DNA of 64,000 nt from Limnoperna fortunei (taxonomy: Eukaryota > Mollusca > Bivalvia > Mytilida > Modiolidae). Below are positions 1 to 12,258 of the stretch, piece after piece (the stretch's first letter is position 1; each line of letters begins with the position of its first letter). Below the pieces are notes generated by a model. It saw only the letters and a program-made list of their open reading frames with translations, did not search any database and was not told the DNA's origin. A program made the position numbers and the translations under genes. Location: assembly GCA_944474755.1 (NCBI GenBank), contig OX104125.1, positions 51,075,346-51,139,345 of the forward strand, given 5' to 3'.

Positions 1-3000
1 AATGGCCTCGGTACTGTATTGTACAGGTGACAGCGTTACCTGACAGTGGCCTCAGGACTGTAATGTACAGGTGACATCATTACCTGACAATGACCTCGGT
101 ACTGTAATGTACAGGTGACAGCATTACCTGACAGTAGCCTCTGTACTGTAATGTACAGGTGACATCCTTATCTGACAATGGCCTCAATACTGTAATGTAC
201 AGGTGACAGCTTTACCTGACAGTGGCTTCAGGACTGTAATGTACAGGTGACATCATTACCTGACAATGACCTCGGTACTGTAATGTACAGGTGACAGCAT
301 TACCTGACAGTAGCCTCTGTACTGTAATGTACAGGTGACATCCTTACCTGACAATGGCCTCGGTATTGTAATGTACACGTAACAGCCTTACCTGACAATG
401 ACCTCGGTACTGTAATGTACAGGTGACATCCTTACCCGACAATCGCTTCGGTACTGTAATGTACAGGTGACATTCTTACCTGACAGTGGCTTTGGTATTA
501 ACATGTACAGATGACATCATTACCTGACAATGGCCTCGGTATTGTTATGTACACGTAACAGCCTTACCTGACAATGACCTCGGTACTGTAATGTACAGGT
601 GACAGCATTACCTGACAGTAGCCTCTGTACTGTAATGTACAGGTGACATCCTTATCTGACAATGACCTCGGTACTGTAATGTACAGGTGACAGCATTACC
701 TGGCAGTAGCCTCTGTACTGTTATGTACAGGTGACATCCTTATCTGACAATGGCCTCATTACTGTAATGTACAGGTGACATTCTGATTCTTACCCGACAG
801 TGGCCTCGGTACTGTATTGTATAGGTGATATTCTTACTTGACAGTAGCCTTGGAACTGTAATGTACAGGTGACATTCTTACTTGACAATGGCCTCGGTAC
901 TGTATTGTATAGGTGACATCTTTACTTGACAATGGCCTCGGTATTGTATTGTACAGGTGACAGCCTTACCTGACAATGGCCTCGGTACTGTAATGTGTAG
1001 GTAACAGCATTACTTGACAATGGCCTCGATACTGTAATGTACAGGTAACAGCATTACTTGACAATGGCCTCGATACTGTAATGTAAAGATGACATCATTA
1101 CCTGACAATGGCCTCGGTACTGTAATGTACAGGTGACATCCTTACCTGACAATGGCTTCGGTACTGTAATGTACAGGTGACATTCTTACCTGACAATGGC
1201 CTCGATACTGTAATGTACAGATGACATCATTACCTGACAATGGCCTCGGTACTGTAATGTACAGGTGACATCCTTACCTGACAATGTCTTCGGTACTGTA
1301 ATGTACAGGTGACATTCTTACCTGACAGTGGCCTTGGTACTAAAATGTACAGGTAACATCCTTACCTGACAATGGCCTCGGTACTGTAATGTACAGCTAA
1401 CATCCTTACCTGAAAATGGCCTCGGTACTGTAATGTACAGGTGACAGCATTACCTGACAGAATCCTCTCTACTGTAATATACAGGTGACATCCTTATCTG
1501 GCAATGGCCTCGGTACTGTAATGTACAGGTGACAGAGTTACCTGACGATGACCTCGGTACTGTAATGTACAGGTGACAGAGTTACCTGACAATGACCTCG
1601 GTACTGTAATGTACAGGTGACAGCATTACCTGACAGTAGTCTCTGTACTGTAATGTACAGGTGACAGCCTTACCTGACAATGTCCTCGGTACTGTAATGT
1701 ACAGGCGACAGCCTTACCTGACAATTGCCTCGGTACTGTAATGTACTGGTGACATTCTTACCTGACAATGACCTCGGTACTGTAATGTACAAGTAACATC
1801 CTTACCTGACAATGGCCTCGGTACTGTAATGTGTAGGTAACAGCATTACTTGACAATGGCCTCTATACTGTAATGTACAGATGACATCATTACCTGACAA
1901 TGGCCTCGGTACTGTTATGTACAGGTGACATCCTTACCTGACAATGGCTTCGGTACTGTAATGTACAGGTGACATTCTTACCTGACAGTGGCCTTGGTAC
2001 TAAAATGTACAGGTAACATCCTTACCTGATAATGGCCTCGGTACTGTAATGTACAGGTGACAGCATTACCTGACAGAGTCCTCTCTACTGTAATATACAG
2101 GTGACATCCTTATCTGGCATTGGCCTCGGTACTGTATTGTACAGGTGACAGCGTTACCTGACAGTGGCCTAAGGACTGTAATGTACAGATGACATCATTA
2201 CCTGACAATGGCCTCGGTACTGTAATGTACAGGTAACATCCTTACCTGAAAATAGCCTCGGTACTGTAATGTACAGGAGACATCCTTATCTGACAATGGC
2301 CTCAATACTGTAATGTACAGGTGACAGCTTTACCTGACAGTGGCCTCAGGACTGTAATGTACAGGTGACATCATTACCTGGCAGTAGCCTCTGGACTGTT
2401 ATGTACAGGTGACATCCTTATCTGACAATGGCCTCATTACTGCAATGTACAGGTGACATTCTTACCCGACAGTGGCCTCGGTACTGTATTGTATAGGTGA
2501 TATTCTTACTTGACAGTAGCCTTGGAACTGCAATGTACTGGTGACATTCTTACCCGACAGTGGCCTCGGTACTGTATTGTATAGGTGATATTCTTACTTG
2601 ACAGTAGCCTTGGAACTGTAATGTACAGGTGACATTCTTACTTGACAATGGCCTTGGTACTGTATTGTATAGGTGACATCTTCACTTGACAATGGCCTCG
2701 GTATTGTATTGTACAGGTGACATTCTTACTTGACAATGGCCTCGGTACTGTAATGTACAGGTGACATCATTACCTTACGGACCCTCCCCCCCCGTACTGT
2801 AATGTAATGGTGACATCATTACCTTACGGACCCTCCCCCCCGGTACTGTAATGTAATGGTGACAGCCTTACCTGACAATGTCCTCGGTACTGTAATGTAC
2901 AGGTGACACAATTACCTGACTATTGGCCCCGGTACTGTAATGTACAGGTGGCAGCCTTACACGACAATGGCCTCGGTACTGTAATGTACAGGTGGCAGCC

Positions 3001-3317
3001 TTACCTGACAATGGCCTCGGTACTGTAATGTACAGGTGACATCATTACCTGACAATGGCCTCGGTACTGTAATGTACAGGCGACAGCCTTACCTGACAAT
3101 GGCCTCGGTACTGTAATGTACAGGTGACATCATTACCTGACAATGGCCTCGGTATTGTAATGTACAGGTGACATTCTTACCTGACAGTAGCCTCTGTACC
3201 GAATGTACAGGTGACTTCCTCACCTGACAGTGTCCTCTGTACTGTTTTGTACAGGTGACATACTTACCTGACAGTGTCCTCGGTACTGCAATGTACAGGT
3301 GACACCCTTACCTGACC
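1..3317. repeat. 44-bp minisatellite array, about 75 copies
   Basis: The unit is about 44 bp, recognisable by the core GGTACTGTAATGTACAGGTG followed by a variable GACA-TCCTTACCTG segment. It runs without a break from the window edge, so the array is longer than what is seen. Variants recur in blocks: the run starting with AATGACCTCGG at 89 returns at 265, an offset of 176 bp (four units), so there is higher-order structure. Around 2770-2850 two units carry a C-rich substitution (CCCTCCCCCCC). No coding potential is claimed. Confidence 0.95.
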
Positions 3318-4283
3318 GTGCTTTTGGGGGCATAACATCTATACTTAGGTAGCAAGATACGGTTTTGTTTTCCTGCTTGGAAATGGATCTAAATAAACAA
3401 ATATATATGTCATATTGTGCTTTTCTGTTAGGCGTTAAAGTGTCAGAATTTTTCAAATGAAGGTAAATGATAAGGATTTGTCCGATTTTCTCACTTGAAA
3501 CAGCTGATTTTATCAATGATTTGATAAAAATCTTATCAAATTACCATGAAACTGAAAATGCAGGACACAAATTAAATATATGTACAACATTTCCAGTACA
3601 ATTGGATCCATGAAAAAATGTCACACATGTTTTTATTTGACAAAACAAGACCACGATCTCTGTTGATAATATTTTAATGCAAAAAACCGTATATTGCATC
3701 CTTAGGTACAACAAATCCATGTTTGAGAATACTTATTGACGATTTCCAAAATCTTGCGTATGGGATTTATCGAGAATGAAGCTTGAACCTGGACGTCAAG
3801 TCATTACATTAATATTACATATTTTAAATGTATATAATAATTTGTTTTGTTTTAATACTCGGTTCAATTACAGTAAATGTCATTCAGATTATATTCAGTT
3901 TAGTATAAACATTATATTTTATAATATTTCCTAAGTTGTTTTTATTAAAATACGTCTCTTCAGTGTCGAATATTTGCTAATTCACGAAGCTTTATTATCA
4001 CAGCGTTTAAAATTCATGGTTTATACAAGTATAAAGAAATGAGAATCTGTTAGAGTTAATTTCATACTTATTGCTGAAACAAAATCTGTATGTTTTAACA
4101 TGTATTATTGCTAAAAGTTTTCCATATTCGTTGAGTTATTGGTCTGCGGCTAGCCATATTGGACTGAAGGGAAGCCGAGCCATGCCTAGACGAGGACCAA
4201 TTACTCAGCCAATACGAAAACTCTACACAGTTACATCGTGTTTGACAAAGTATGTCAATATGTAATAACTGGATCCAAAACTA
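3318..4283. other. Unique AT-rich spacer without recognisable gene
   Basis: This is AT-rich sequence between two arrays. The short open frames here (for example 4071-4265) have no recognisable domain, no splice-site context and no supporting neighbour. I see nothing else in it. Confidence 0.5.
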
Positions 4284-4407
4284 GGCCAATACCTGATATT
4301 GACATACATTAGTAATTGCTACTGGGCTAATACCTGATATTGACATACATTAGTAATTGATACTGGGCCAATACCTGATATTGACATACATTAGTAATTG
4401 GTACTGG
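4284..4407. repeat. 41-bp tandem repeat, 3 copies
   Basis: Units begin with GGC(C/T)AATACCTGATATTGAC at 4284, 4325 and 4366, spaced exactly 41 bp. A fourth partial start (GGCCCAATAC) lies next to the following SINE. Confidence 0.85.
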
Positions 4408-4440
4408 CCCAATACGGCATATTGGTGAACAAGGTATTTT

Positions 4441-4677
4441 AGTCACTTTCAGCAATTTTTCAGCTATATCATGGCGTCCAGTTTTTATTGGGGGAGGAAG
4501 CCGCAGTACCCGGAGAAAACCCCCGACCTGCGGTAGGAAAACTGGCAATCCTTGTCAATTAAGATTGGAGTCGAGTACACCCTGCCTGCAGTGAGAATCA
4601 AACCCACAATCTCAGTGTTGACAGACCACGTGATCAATAGTAGAAGAACTACCTTGACGACTCGGCCACCGAGGCCT
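4441..4677 (-). mobile_element. tRNA-derived SINE, near full length
   Basis: On the minus strand it opens with GGCCTCGGTGGCCGAGTCG, a box-A-like Leu/Ser tRNA start. A box-B region and then the conserved central block follow (CCGGGTACT near 4506 on the complement), ending in the 3' region TTGCTGAAAGTGACT. It belongs to the same family as the intact copy at 52934-53199. The central TTTTCTCCGGGT block resembles the conserved domain of metazoan MetaSINEs; that assignment is from memory and unverified. Confidence 0.85.
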
Positions 4678-4889
4678 CTTTAAGAAATTAGATTAATGTT
4701 GAACGTTTCTCAATTTAAAGAGTATATATAATGAAATTCTATCATTTTTTATTTTAATTTCCAAAAAACTGATAGTGTTTTCGTACCAGTAATTTAAAGT
4801 TGTACGTAGGCTTGCTACGCCTATGACGTCACATAATATCGGCACAACATAATGTAATGATCGAGCAACAACAGTAAAAGCAACCGAGC

Positions 4890-5326
4890 GTAAAATGATG
4901 TAACTACAGTATATAACAACGAACCACGACATATACATTTGTAATGACGACACCACACTATATATAGTTACATGTATGTAACCAGTTGTTTACTCGCGTC
5001 ACATGAAATCACAATATATTACTATGGAGCCTCATTAAATAATGACGGACTCATATTAATGTTCACAGCAGGTATTGATGAAACATCAGCATCAAATGAT
5101 GGGGTTAAGACAAATTAAAGAAGGAACCACAGTATATAGTGACGACTCCACACCATATAATTAGGAACCACAGTACATAGTGACGACTCCCCACCATATC
5201 ATTAGGAACCACAGTATATAGTGACGACTCCACACCATATCATTAGGAACCACAGTATATAGTGACGACTCCACACCATATCATTAGGAACCACAGTATA
5301 TAGTGACGACTCCACACCATATCATT
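4890..5326. repeat. 41-bp tandem repeat (diverged dimer of the 21-bp unit)
   Basis: Five units start with AGGAACCACAGTATATAGTG at 5122, 5163, 5204, 5245 and 5286, exactly 41 bp apart. Each unit reads as two diverged halves related to the neighbouring 21-bp repeat (GGAACCAC... and ACTCCACACC...). The flank from about 4890 to 5121 contains degenerate copies. Confidence 0.85.
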
Positions 5327-6400
5327 AGGAAACCACAATATATAATAAGGCACTCACAGCAAATAATGTTGAAACTACAGGATGTAATAAGGGAGCAAGA
5401 CAAAGATAATGGAACCACTGCATATAATGAAGGAACCATGGCATATAATGATGAACCTCAACATATAATAATGTTACCACGGCATATAATGATGGAACCA
5501 CTGCATATAATGATGGAACCACGGCATATAATGATGTAACCACGACATATAATAATGGAACCACAATATATAATAATAAAACCACAGCTTATGACGAAAC
5601 CACTGCGAATAATGATAAAACCACAGCATTTAATGATGTAACCACTGCATATAATGATGGAACCACGGCATACAATGATGGAACCACGACATATAATGAT
5701 GGAAGCACGACATATAATGATGTAACCACTGCATACAATGATGGAACCACGGCATACAATGATGGAATCACGGCATACAATGATGGAACCACGGCATACA
5801 ATGATGGAACCACGGCATATAATGATGGAACCACGGCATACAATGATGTAACCACTGCATATAATGATGGAACCACGGCATACAATGATGGAACCACGAC
5901 ATACAATGATGAAACCACGGCATATAATGATGGAACCACGGCATACAATGATGAAACCACGGCATACAATGATGAAACCACGGCATACAATGATGGAACC
6001 ACGGCATACAATGATGAAACCACGGCATATAATGATGGAACCACGGCATACAATGATGGAACCACGGCATACAATGATGGAACCACGGCATATAATGATG
6101 GAAGCACACCATATAATTATGGAACCACAATATATAATGATGGAACCACATCATTTATTGATAGAAAAACAACACATAATAATGGAACCACATGTATATA
6201 ATTGATGTAACCATGGAATATAATAATGGAAACACGCATATAATGATTGAAACACGCATAAAATGATGGAACCACAACATATAATAATGGAACCATATTT
6301 TATAATATTGAAACCACATCATATAATGATGGAACCACTGCATATAATGATAAAACTACGTCATTTGATGATGAAATTACGGCATATATGACCACACACT
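5327..6400. repeat. 21-bp minisatellite array, about 50 copies
   Basis: The consensus is GGAACCACGGCATACAATGA plus T. Because 21 is seven codons and the unit lacks stops in several frames, long open frames appear on both strands (for example 5589-6107 minus and 5864-6205 plus). They encode periodic heptapeptides and are treated as artefacts. The array degenerates towards 6400 and resumes after a SINE at 6821-6910. Confidence 0.95.
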
Positions 6401-6630
6401 CGAATTTCGTCCATACTCGAATTTCGGCGATTTTCCTTCATTCTACAATGTAAACAATAAACCCAAGGCTAAATTACTTTTAAAATATCTTGCATGTATT
6501 GCTCTAAACAAATGACTTCTTAATATAAAATACAGTTGGTTTCAACGAAATTAACGTCCGTTAAAGCAACACACTTTCATCGCCGAAATTCTAGTGTACT
6601 AGACATATATGGAACCACAGCATAATGGAC
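6401..6630. other. AT-rich spacer within the 21-bp array
   Basis: This non-repetitive insert contains a short direct repeat (TCGAATTTCG at about 6391 and 6408). No gene is recognised. A single degenerate array unit (GGAACCACAGCATAATGG) sits at about 6610. Confidence 0.4.
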
Positions 6631-6820
6631 TGTTTGTTTTAATGGTGTCTAACGCACCTTCATCAATTTATCAGCTATATCAGGGCGTCCAGTTTTTATT
6701 GAGGAGGAAGCCGGAGTATCCGGAGAAAACACTCTGCCTCCAGAGAGAATAGAATGCGCAACCTTTGTGTCGGCAGGCATGTGATTAATAGAAGACCAAC
6801 TTACATAACCACTCGGCCAC
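6631..6820 (-). mobile_element. SINE copy with internal deletion, inserted in the 21-bp array
   Basis: It has the 3' region (complement of TTTATCAGCTATATCAGGGC) and a diverged tRNA-like 5' end (complement of ACCACTCGGCCAC). The central segment holding most of the conserved domain is missing. Copies of the 21-bp unit lie on both sides, so it inserted into the array. Confidence 0.8.
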
Positions 6821-6910
6821 TTATAATGATGGAACCAAAACATAAAATAATACAACCACAACATATGATTGAACCACGGCATAGTATGATGGATTCACGG
6901 TATGTGATGT
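6821..6910. repeat. Residual 21-bp array units
   Basis: Degenerate GGAACCA...CATA units continue the 5327-6400 array on the far side of the SINE and then fade out. Confidence 0.7.
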
Positions 6911-7241
6911 TCGACAACTGTATACAAGTACTATTTTCAACGGAATTTAAAACAAAACATTATCTAAGAGATAGTTTTTCAAAGTGTTTCTAAAGTACAG
7001 CGTTTACACGATGTGATAACATATTGCGTTGGCGTATTAATTTAATTCTACACCATGTTCAAAGAGCGTGAAGAGATTGACAATTGACAAATAAATTCCC
7101 ACTTTATGCACGTCAGATTAACTTCCCAACATAAAATTTTTTTCCCGCGTTTCGATAGTAAGAGGGAAAATTTTGTATTTACGGTACATATGTACTAATT
7201 TTTATTTGGCGTAGTAATCGAGTAGACCGGGAAAATTAATG
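6911..7241. other. Unique spacer between arrays
   Basis: AT-rich sequence with no recognisable gene, RNA or transposon end. Confidence 0.4.
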
Positions 7242-9640
7242 TGGTCAGTTATATGGTAATCAGTGTTAGACCTATTTATGTGGTCAGTTATATGGTAATC
7301 AGTATTAGACCTGTTTATGTGGTCAGTTATATAGTAATCAGTATTACACCTGTTTATGTGGTCAGTTATAAGGTAATCAGTATTACACCTGTTTATGTGG
7401 TCAGTTATATGGTAATCAGTATTAGACCCGTTTATGTGGTCAGTTATATGGTAATCAGTATTAGACCTGTTTATGTGGTCAGTTATATAGTAATCAGTAT
7501 TACACCTGTTTATGTGGTCAGTTATAAGGTAATCAGTATTAGACCTGTTTATGTGGTCAGTTATATGGTATTCAGTATAAGACCTGTTTATGTGGTCCGT
7601 TGTATCGTAATCAGTATTAGACCTGTGTATGTGGTCAGTTGTATGGTTATCAGTATTAGACCCGTTTATGTGGTCAGTTATATGGTAATCAGTGTTAGAC
7701 CTATTTATGTGGACAGTTGTATGATAAACAGTATTAAACCTGTTTATGTGGTCAGTTGTATGATAATCAGTGTAAGACCTATTTATGTGGTCAGTTGTAT
7801 GGTAATCAGTATTAAATCTGTTTATGTGGTCAGTTGTATGGTAATCAGTATTAGACCTGTTAATTTCGTCATGTGTATGGTAATCAGTATTAGACCTGTT
7901 TATGTGGTCAGTTATATGGTAATCAGTATTCGACCTGTTTATATGGTCAGCTGTATGGTAATCAGTATTAGACCTGTTTATATGGTCAGTTGTATGGTAA
8001 TCAGTATTAGACCTGTTTATGTGGTCACTTATATGGCAATCAGTACAAGACCTGTTTATGTGGTCAGTTATATGGTAATCAGTATTAGACCTGTTGATGT
8101 GGTCAGTTGTATGGTAATCAGTAATAGACCTGTATATGGTCAGTTGTATGGTAATCAGTATTAGACCTGTTTCTGTGGTCAGTTATATGGTAATCAGTAT
8201 AAGACCTGTTTATGTGGTCCGTTGTATGGTAATCAGTATTAGACCTGTTTATGTGGTCAGTTGTATGGTAATCAGTATTAGACCTGTTTATGTGGTCAGT
8301 TGTATGGTAATCAGTATTAGACCTGTTGATGTTTTCAGTTGTATGGTAATCAGTATTAGACCTGTTTATGTGGTCAGTTGTATGGTAATCAGTATTAGAC
8401 CTTTTTGTGTGGTCAGTTGTATGGTAATCAGTATTAGACCTGTTGTGTGGTCAGTTATATAGTAATCAGTATTACACCTGTTTATGTGGTCAGTTATAAG
8501 GTAATCAGTATTACACCTGTTTATGTGGTCAGTTATATGGTAATCAGTATTAGACCCGTTTATGTGGTCAGTTATATGGTAATCAGTATTAGACCTGTTT
8601 ATGTGGTCAGTTATATAGTAATCAGTATTACACCTGTTTATGTGGTCAGTTATAAGGTAATCAGTATTAGACCTGTTTATGTGGTCAGTTATATGGTAAT
8701 CAGTATAAGACCTGTTTATGTGGTCCGTTGTATCGTAATCAGTATTAGACCTGTGTATGTGGTCAGTTGTATGGTTATCAGTATTAGACCCGTTTATGTG
8801 GTCAGTTATATGGTAATCAGTGTTAGACCTATTTATGTGGACAGTTGTATGATAAACAGTATTAAACCTGTTTATGTGGTCAGTTGTATGATAATCAGTG
8901 TAAGACCTATTTATGTGGTCAGTTGTATGGTAATCAGTATTAAATCTGTTTATGTGGTCAGTTGTATGGTAATCAGTATTAGACCTGTTAATTTCGTCAT
9001 GTGTATGGTAATCAGTATTAGACCTGTTTATGTGGTCAGTTATATGGTAATCAGTATTCGACCTGTTTATATGGTCAGCTGTATGGTAATCAGTATTAGA
9101 CCTGTTTATATGGTCAGTTGTATGGTAATCAGTATTAGACCTGTTTATGTGGTCACTTATATGGCAATCAGTACAAGACCTGTTTATGTGGTCAGTTATA
9201 TGGTAATCAGTATTAGACCTGTTGATGTGGTCAGTTGTATGGTAATCAGTAATAGACCTGTATATGGTCAGTTGTATGGTAATCAGTATTAGACCTGTTT
9301 CTGTGGTCAGTTATATGGTAATCAGTATAAGACCTGTTTATGTGGTCCGTTGTATGGTAATCAGTATTAGACCTGTTTATGTGGTCAGTTGTATGGTAAT
9401 CAGTATTAGACCTGTTTATGTGGTCAGTTGTATGGTAATCAGTATTAGACCTGTTGATGTTTTCAGTTGTATGGTAATCAGTATTAGACCTGTTTATGTG
9501 GTCAGTTGTATGGTAATCAGTATTAGACCTTTTTGTGTGGTCAGTTGTATGGTAATCAGTATTAGACCTGTTGTGTGGTCAGTTGTATGGTAGCAGTATT
9601 AGACCTGTTGATGTGGTCAGTTTTATGGTAATCAATAATA
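7242..9640. repeat. 39-bp minisatellite array, about 61 copies
   Basis: The core is GGTCAGTTATATGGTAATCA followed by GTATTAGACCTGTTTATGT. At 39 bp it is exactly 13 codons, so four plus-strand frames stay open (7241-8164, 8136-8462, 8447-9292, 9264-9593). They encode a 13-residue repeat with core VVSYMVISIRPVY. There is no start context, unique domain or flanking exon, so I treat these as repeat artefacts. Confidence 0.95.
7321..9576. repeat. 1128-bp higher-order tandem duplication in the 39-bp array
   Basis: Blocks 7321-8448 and 8449-9576 carry the same succession of variant units in the same order, offset by exactly 1128 bp. Only a rare difference was seen (GGTATTCAG near 7568 against GGTAATCAG near 8696). 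This indicates a recent unequal exchange or segmental duplication of about 29 units. Confidence 0.9.
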
Positions 9641-10130
9641 GGTTCTTACATATGTTTCTGGGAAAGACTGGGGCATCTTCCATGAAAGATAAATGTGTAT
9701 GTCTTTTCGTGAGTGGAGCTCAGCAGAAGCAAAAAATAATGAGTGGAACATCACTTGTTTTCCTAGAAACTTATAAAAATACCTATTTCTTCTTTAAACC
9801 AACGTTTACATTGCGATATACTATACACTCTCCACTGTTTTATATCCCACATCCCATCACCTGCAACAAGGACGTTAAACAAGAATTTTGGTATGCTACA
9901 ATAATAACATTCTTGTTTCAATAATAACATTCTTGTTTCAGATGTTTTGTTAAGATGAAGAAGATGAGTCACCTCTCACAAACACATGTCACTTCGCAAA
10001 TGTTATAGAAGCTTGTGACATGATATCGTAGGACACATAAACATTTCATTCTAACACATGTACTCTAACCAAGTCAAAAGTCACCTAAAAGATATAATTT
10101 ACATCACACGTATCTCAAGGACACATGTCA
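9641..10130. other. Spacer between the 39-bp and 25-bp arrays
   Basis: No gene is recognised. There is a perfect 21-bp direct duplication (core AATAATAACATTCTTGTTTC) at about 9900-9941. From about 10085 the sequence is a degenerate prelude to the next array. Confidence 0.5.
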
Positions 10131-11460
10131 TCTCTCACATTATATCGACTTATCTCACATGACATCACACTGACACATCTTACATGACATCACACTGACT
10201 GACACATCTCACATGACATCACACTGACACATCTCACATGACATCACACTCACTGACACATCTCACATGACATCACACCTACACATCTCACATGACATTA
10301 CACCGACACATCTCACATGACATCACACCCAAACATCTCACATGACATCACACCGACACATCACACATGACATCACACCGACACATCTCACATGACATCA
10401 CACCCAAACATCTCACATGACATCACACCGACACATCACACATGACATCACACCCACACATCTCACATGACATCACACCCAAACATCTCACATGACATCA
10501 CACCGACACATCACACATGACATCACACCCACACATCTCACATGACATCACACCCACACATCTCACATGACATTTCACCCACACATCTCACATGACATTA
10601 CACCGACACATCTCACATGACATCACACCCAAACATCTCACATGACATCACACCTACATATCTCACATGACATCACACCCACACATCTCACATGACATTA
10701 CACCGACACATCTCACATGACATCACACCCAAACATCTCACATGACATCACACCGACACATCACACATGACATCACACCGACACATCTCACATGACATCA
10801 CACCGACACATCTCACATGACATCACATCAACACATCTCACATCACATCACACCAACACATCTCGCATCACATCACACCGACACATCTCACATCAGATCA
10901 CACCAACACATCTCACATCAGATCACACCAACACATCTCACATGACATCACACTGACACATTTCTCATCACATCACAACGACACATCTCACATGACATCA
11001 CACCAACACATCTCACGTGACATCACACCAACACATCTCACATAACATCACACCAACACATCTCACATGACATAACACCGACACAGCTCACATGACATCA
11101 CACCAACATGACATCACACCAACACATCTCACATAACATCACACAGACACATCTCACATGACATCACACCAACACATCTCACATAACATCACACTGACAC
11201 ATCTCACATGACTCACACCCACACATCTCACATGACATCACAGCAACACATCTCACATGACATCACACCAACACATCTCACATAACATCACACAGACACA
11301 TCTCACATGACTCACACCCACACATCTCACATGACATCACACTGACACATCTCACATGACATCACACCAACACATCTCACATGACATAACACCGACACAT
11401 CTCACATGACATCACACCAACACATCTCACATGACATCACAGCAACACATCTCACAATGA
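10131..11460. repeat. 25-bp minisatellite array, about 53 copies
   Basis: The unit is about 25 bp, core ACACATCTCACATGACATCA plus CACCG. One position varies (CACCG, CACCC, CACCA, CACTG) and the variants recur in patterned blocks. It lies downstream of the 3' end of the minus-strand B-box gene. Confidence 0.95.
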
Positions 11461-12258
11461 GATATATCATCCCACAGGGACAGGTGTCACCTTACACAGT
11501 CTAGTCCTTGGAAAAACATAACTGAAAAACCACTTTTTTGAATAAGTTACCAATTATTTTAATAATTTCATGTACACATTTTATTTAAAGTAAATCATTT
11601 AACAGAGTAATCATATTGATTACAAAAGAATACAAAATAATTGACATCATTTTTATTACATGGTATCACTAATACACATAGACAGTAAAATACATGATGT
11701 TATTGTAAAATAACCAAGACAGTGAATATAATACATGTACTGTTGACCTTGTCATTTTAATAAAAATATGTAACTTATTTACATGATGCTATTATTAAAC
11801 AGAATATTATCTTTCACTAATTCTTTACATATTCACAATATTCAATACATTCAAGGAGAAGTCCTACAATTATCAATCATTACTAGACCAGTTCATGTAA
11901 AAGCCATTTAACAGAGTAATAATATTGATAACAAAAGAGTACACAGAAATTGACATAACCTTTAAATAGTAACTATTTATATAACATGTCTAATTATAGA
12001 TATTTAGGGCAATAGGCCAATTCAATCAGCTTTCATACTATATTGGACATTTATTTAAGAGTTCATTATACAGAATATTATCTTTAATTCTTGACATATT
12101 CACAATATTTGTTTTTTAGTTCACATTACATGTAGTAATTTAATACATTGATACAAATTGTTTACATCCAGTGATCAATAACAACAGATAAGTCAGACAT
12201 ATGTAAACTACACGATCACTTCCTGGTGTCAATCAGAATAAATTGTAATGTGCATTAT
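11461..12258 (-). other. 3' flank of the B-box gene, with an internal duplication
   Basis: This AT-rich stretch follows the stop codon of the B-box gene on the minus strand, so part of it may be 3' UTR. It contains a diverged direct duplication: CATTTAACAGAGTAATCATA near 11597 returns as CATTTAACAGAGTAATAATA near 11906, and the CAGAATATTATCTTT block near 11799 returns near 12072. A minus-strand AATAAA lies near 12050, but I cannot assign the true polyadenylation site. Confidence 0.5.

Noticed and set aside
5325..6205. Overlapping ORFs on both strands over the 21-bp repeat
   Set aside because: Several frames are open at once because the unit is seven codons and lacks stops, which is the signature of a repeat artefact.
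7241..9593. Long plus-strand ORFs of up to 307 codons
   Set aside because: They follow entirely from a 39-bp (13-codon) tandem repeat without stop codons. There is no unique sequence, signal or exon context.
1..11460. CRISPR-like arrays
   Set aside because: Units are contiguous with no unique spacers of constant length, and the context is eukaryotic. These are minisatellites.
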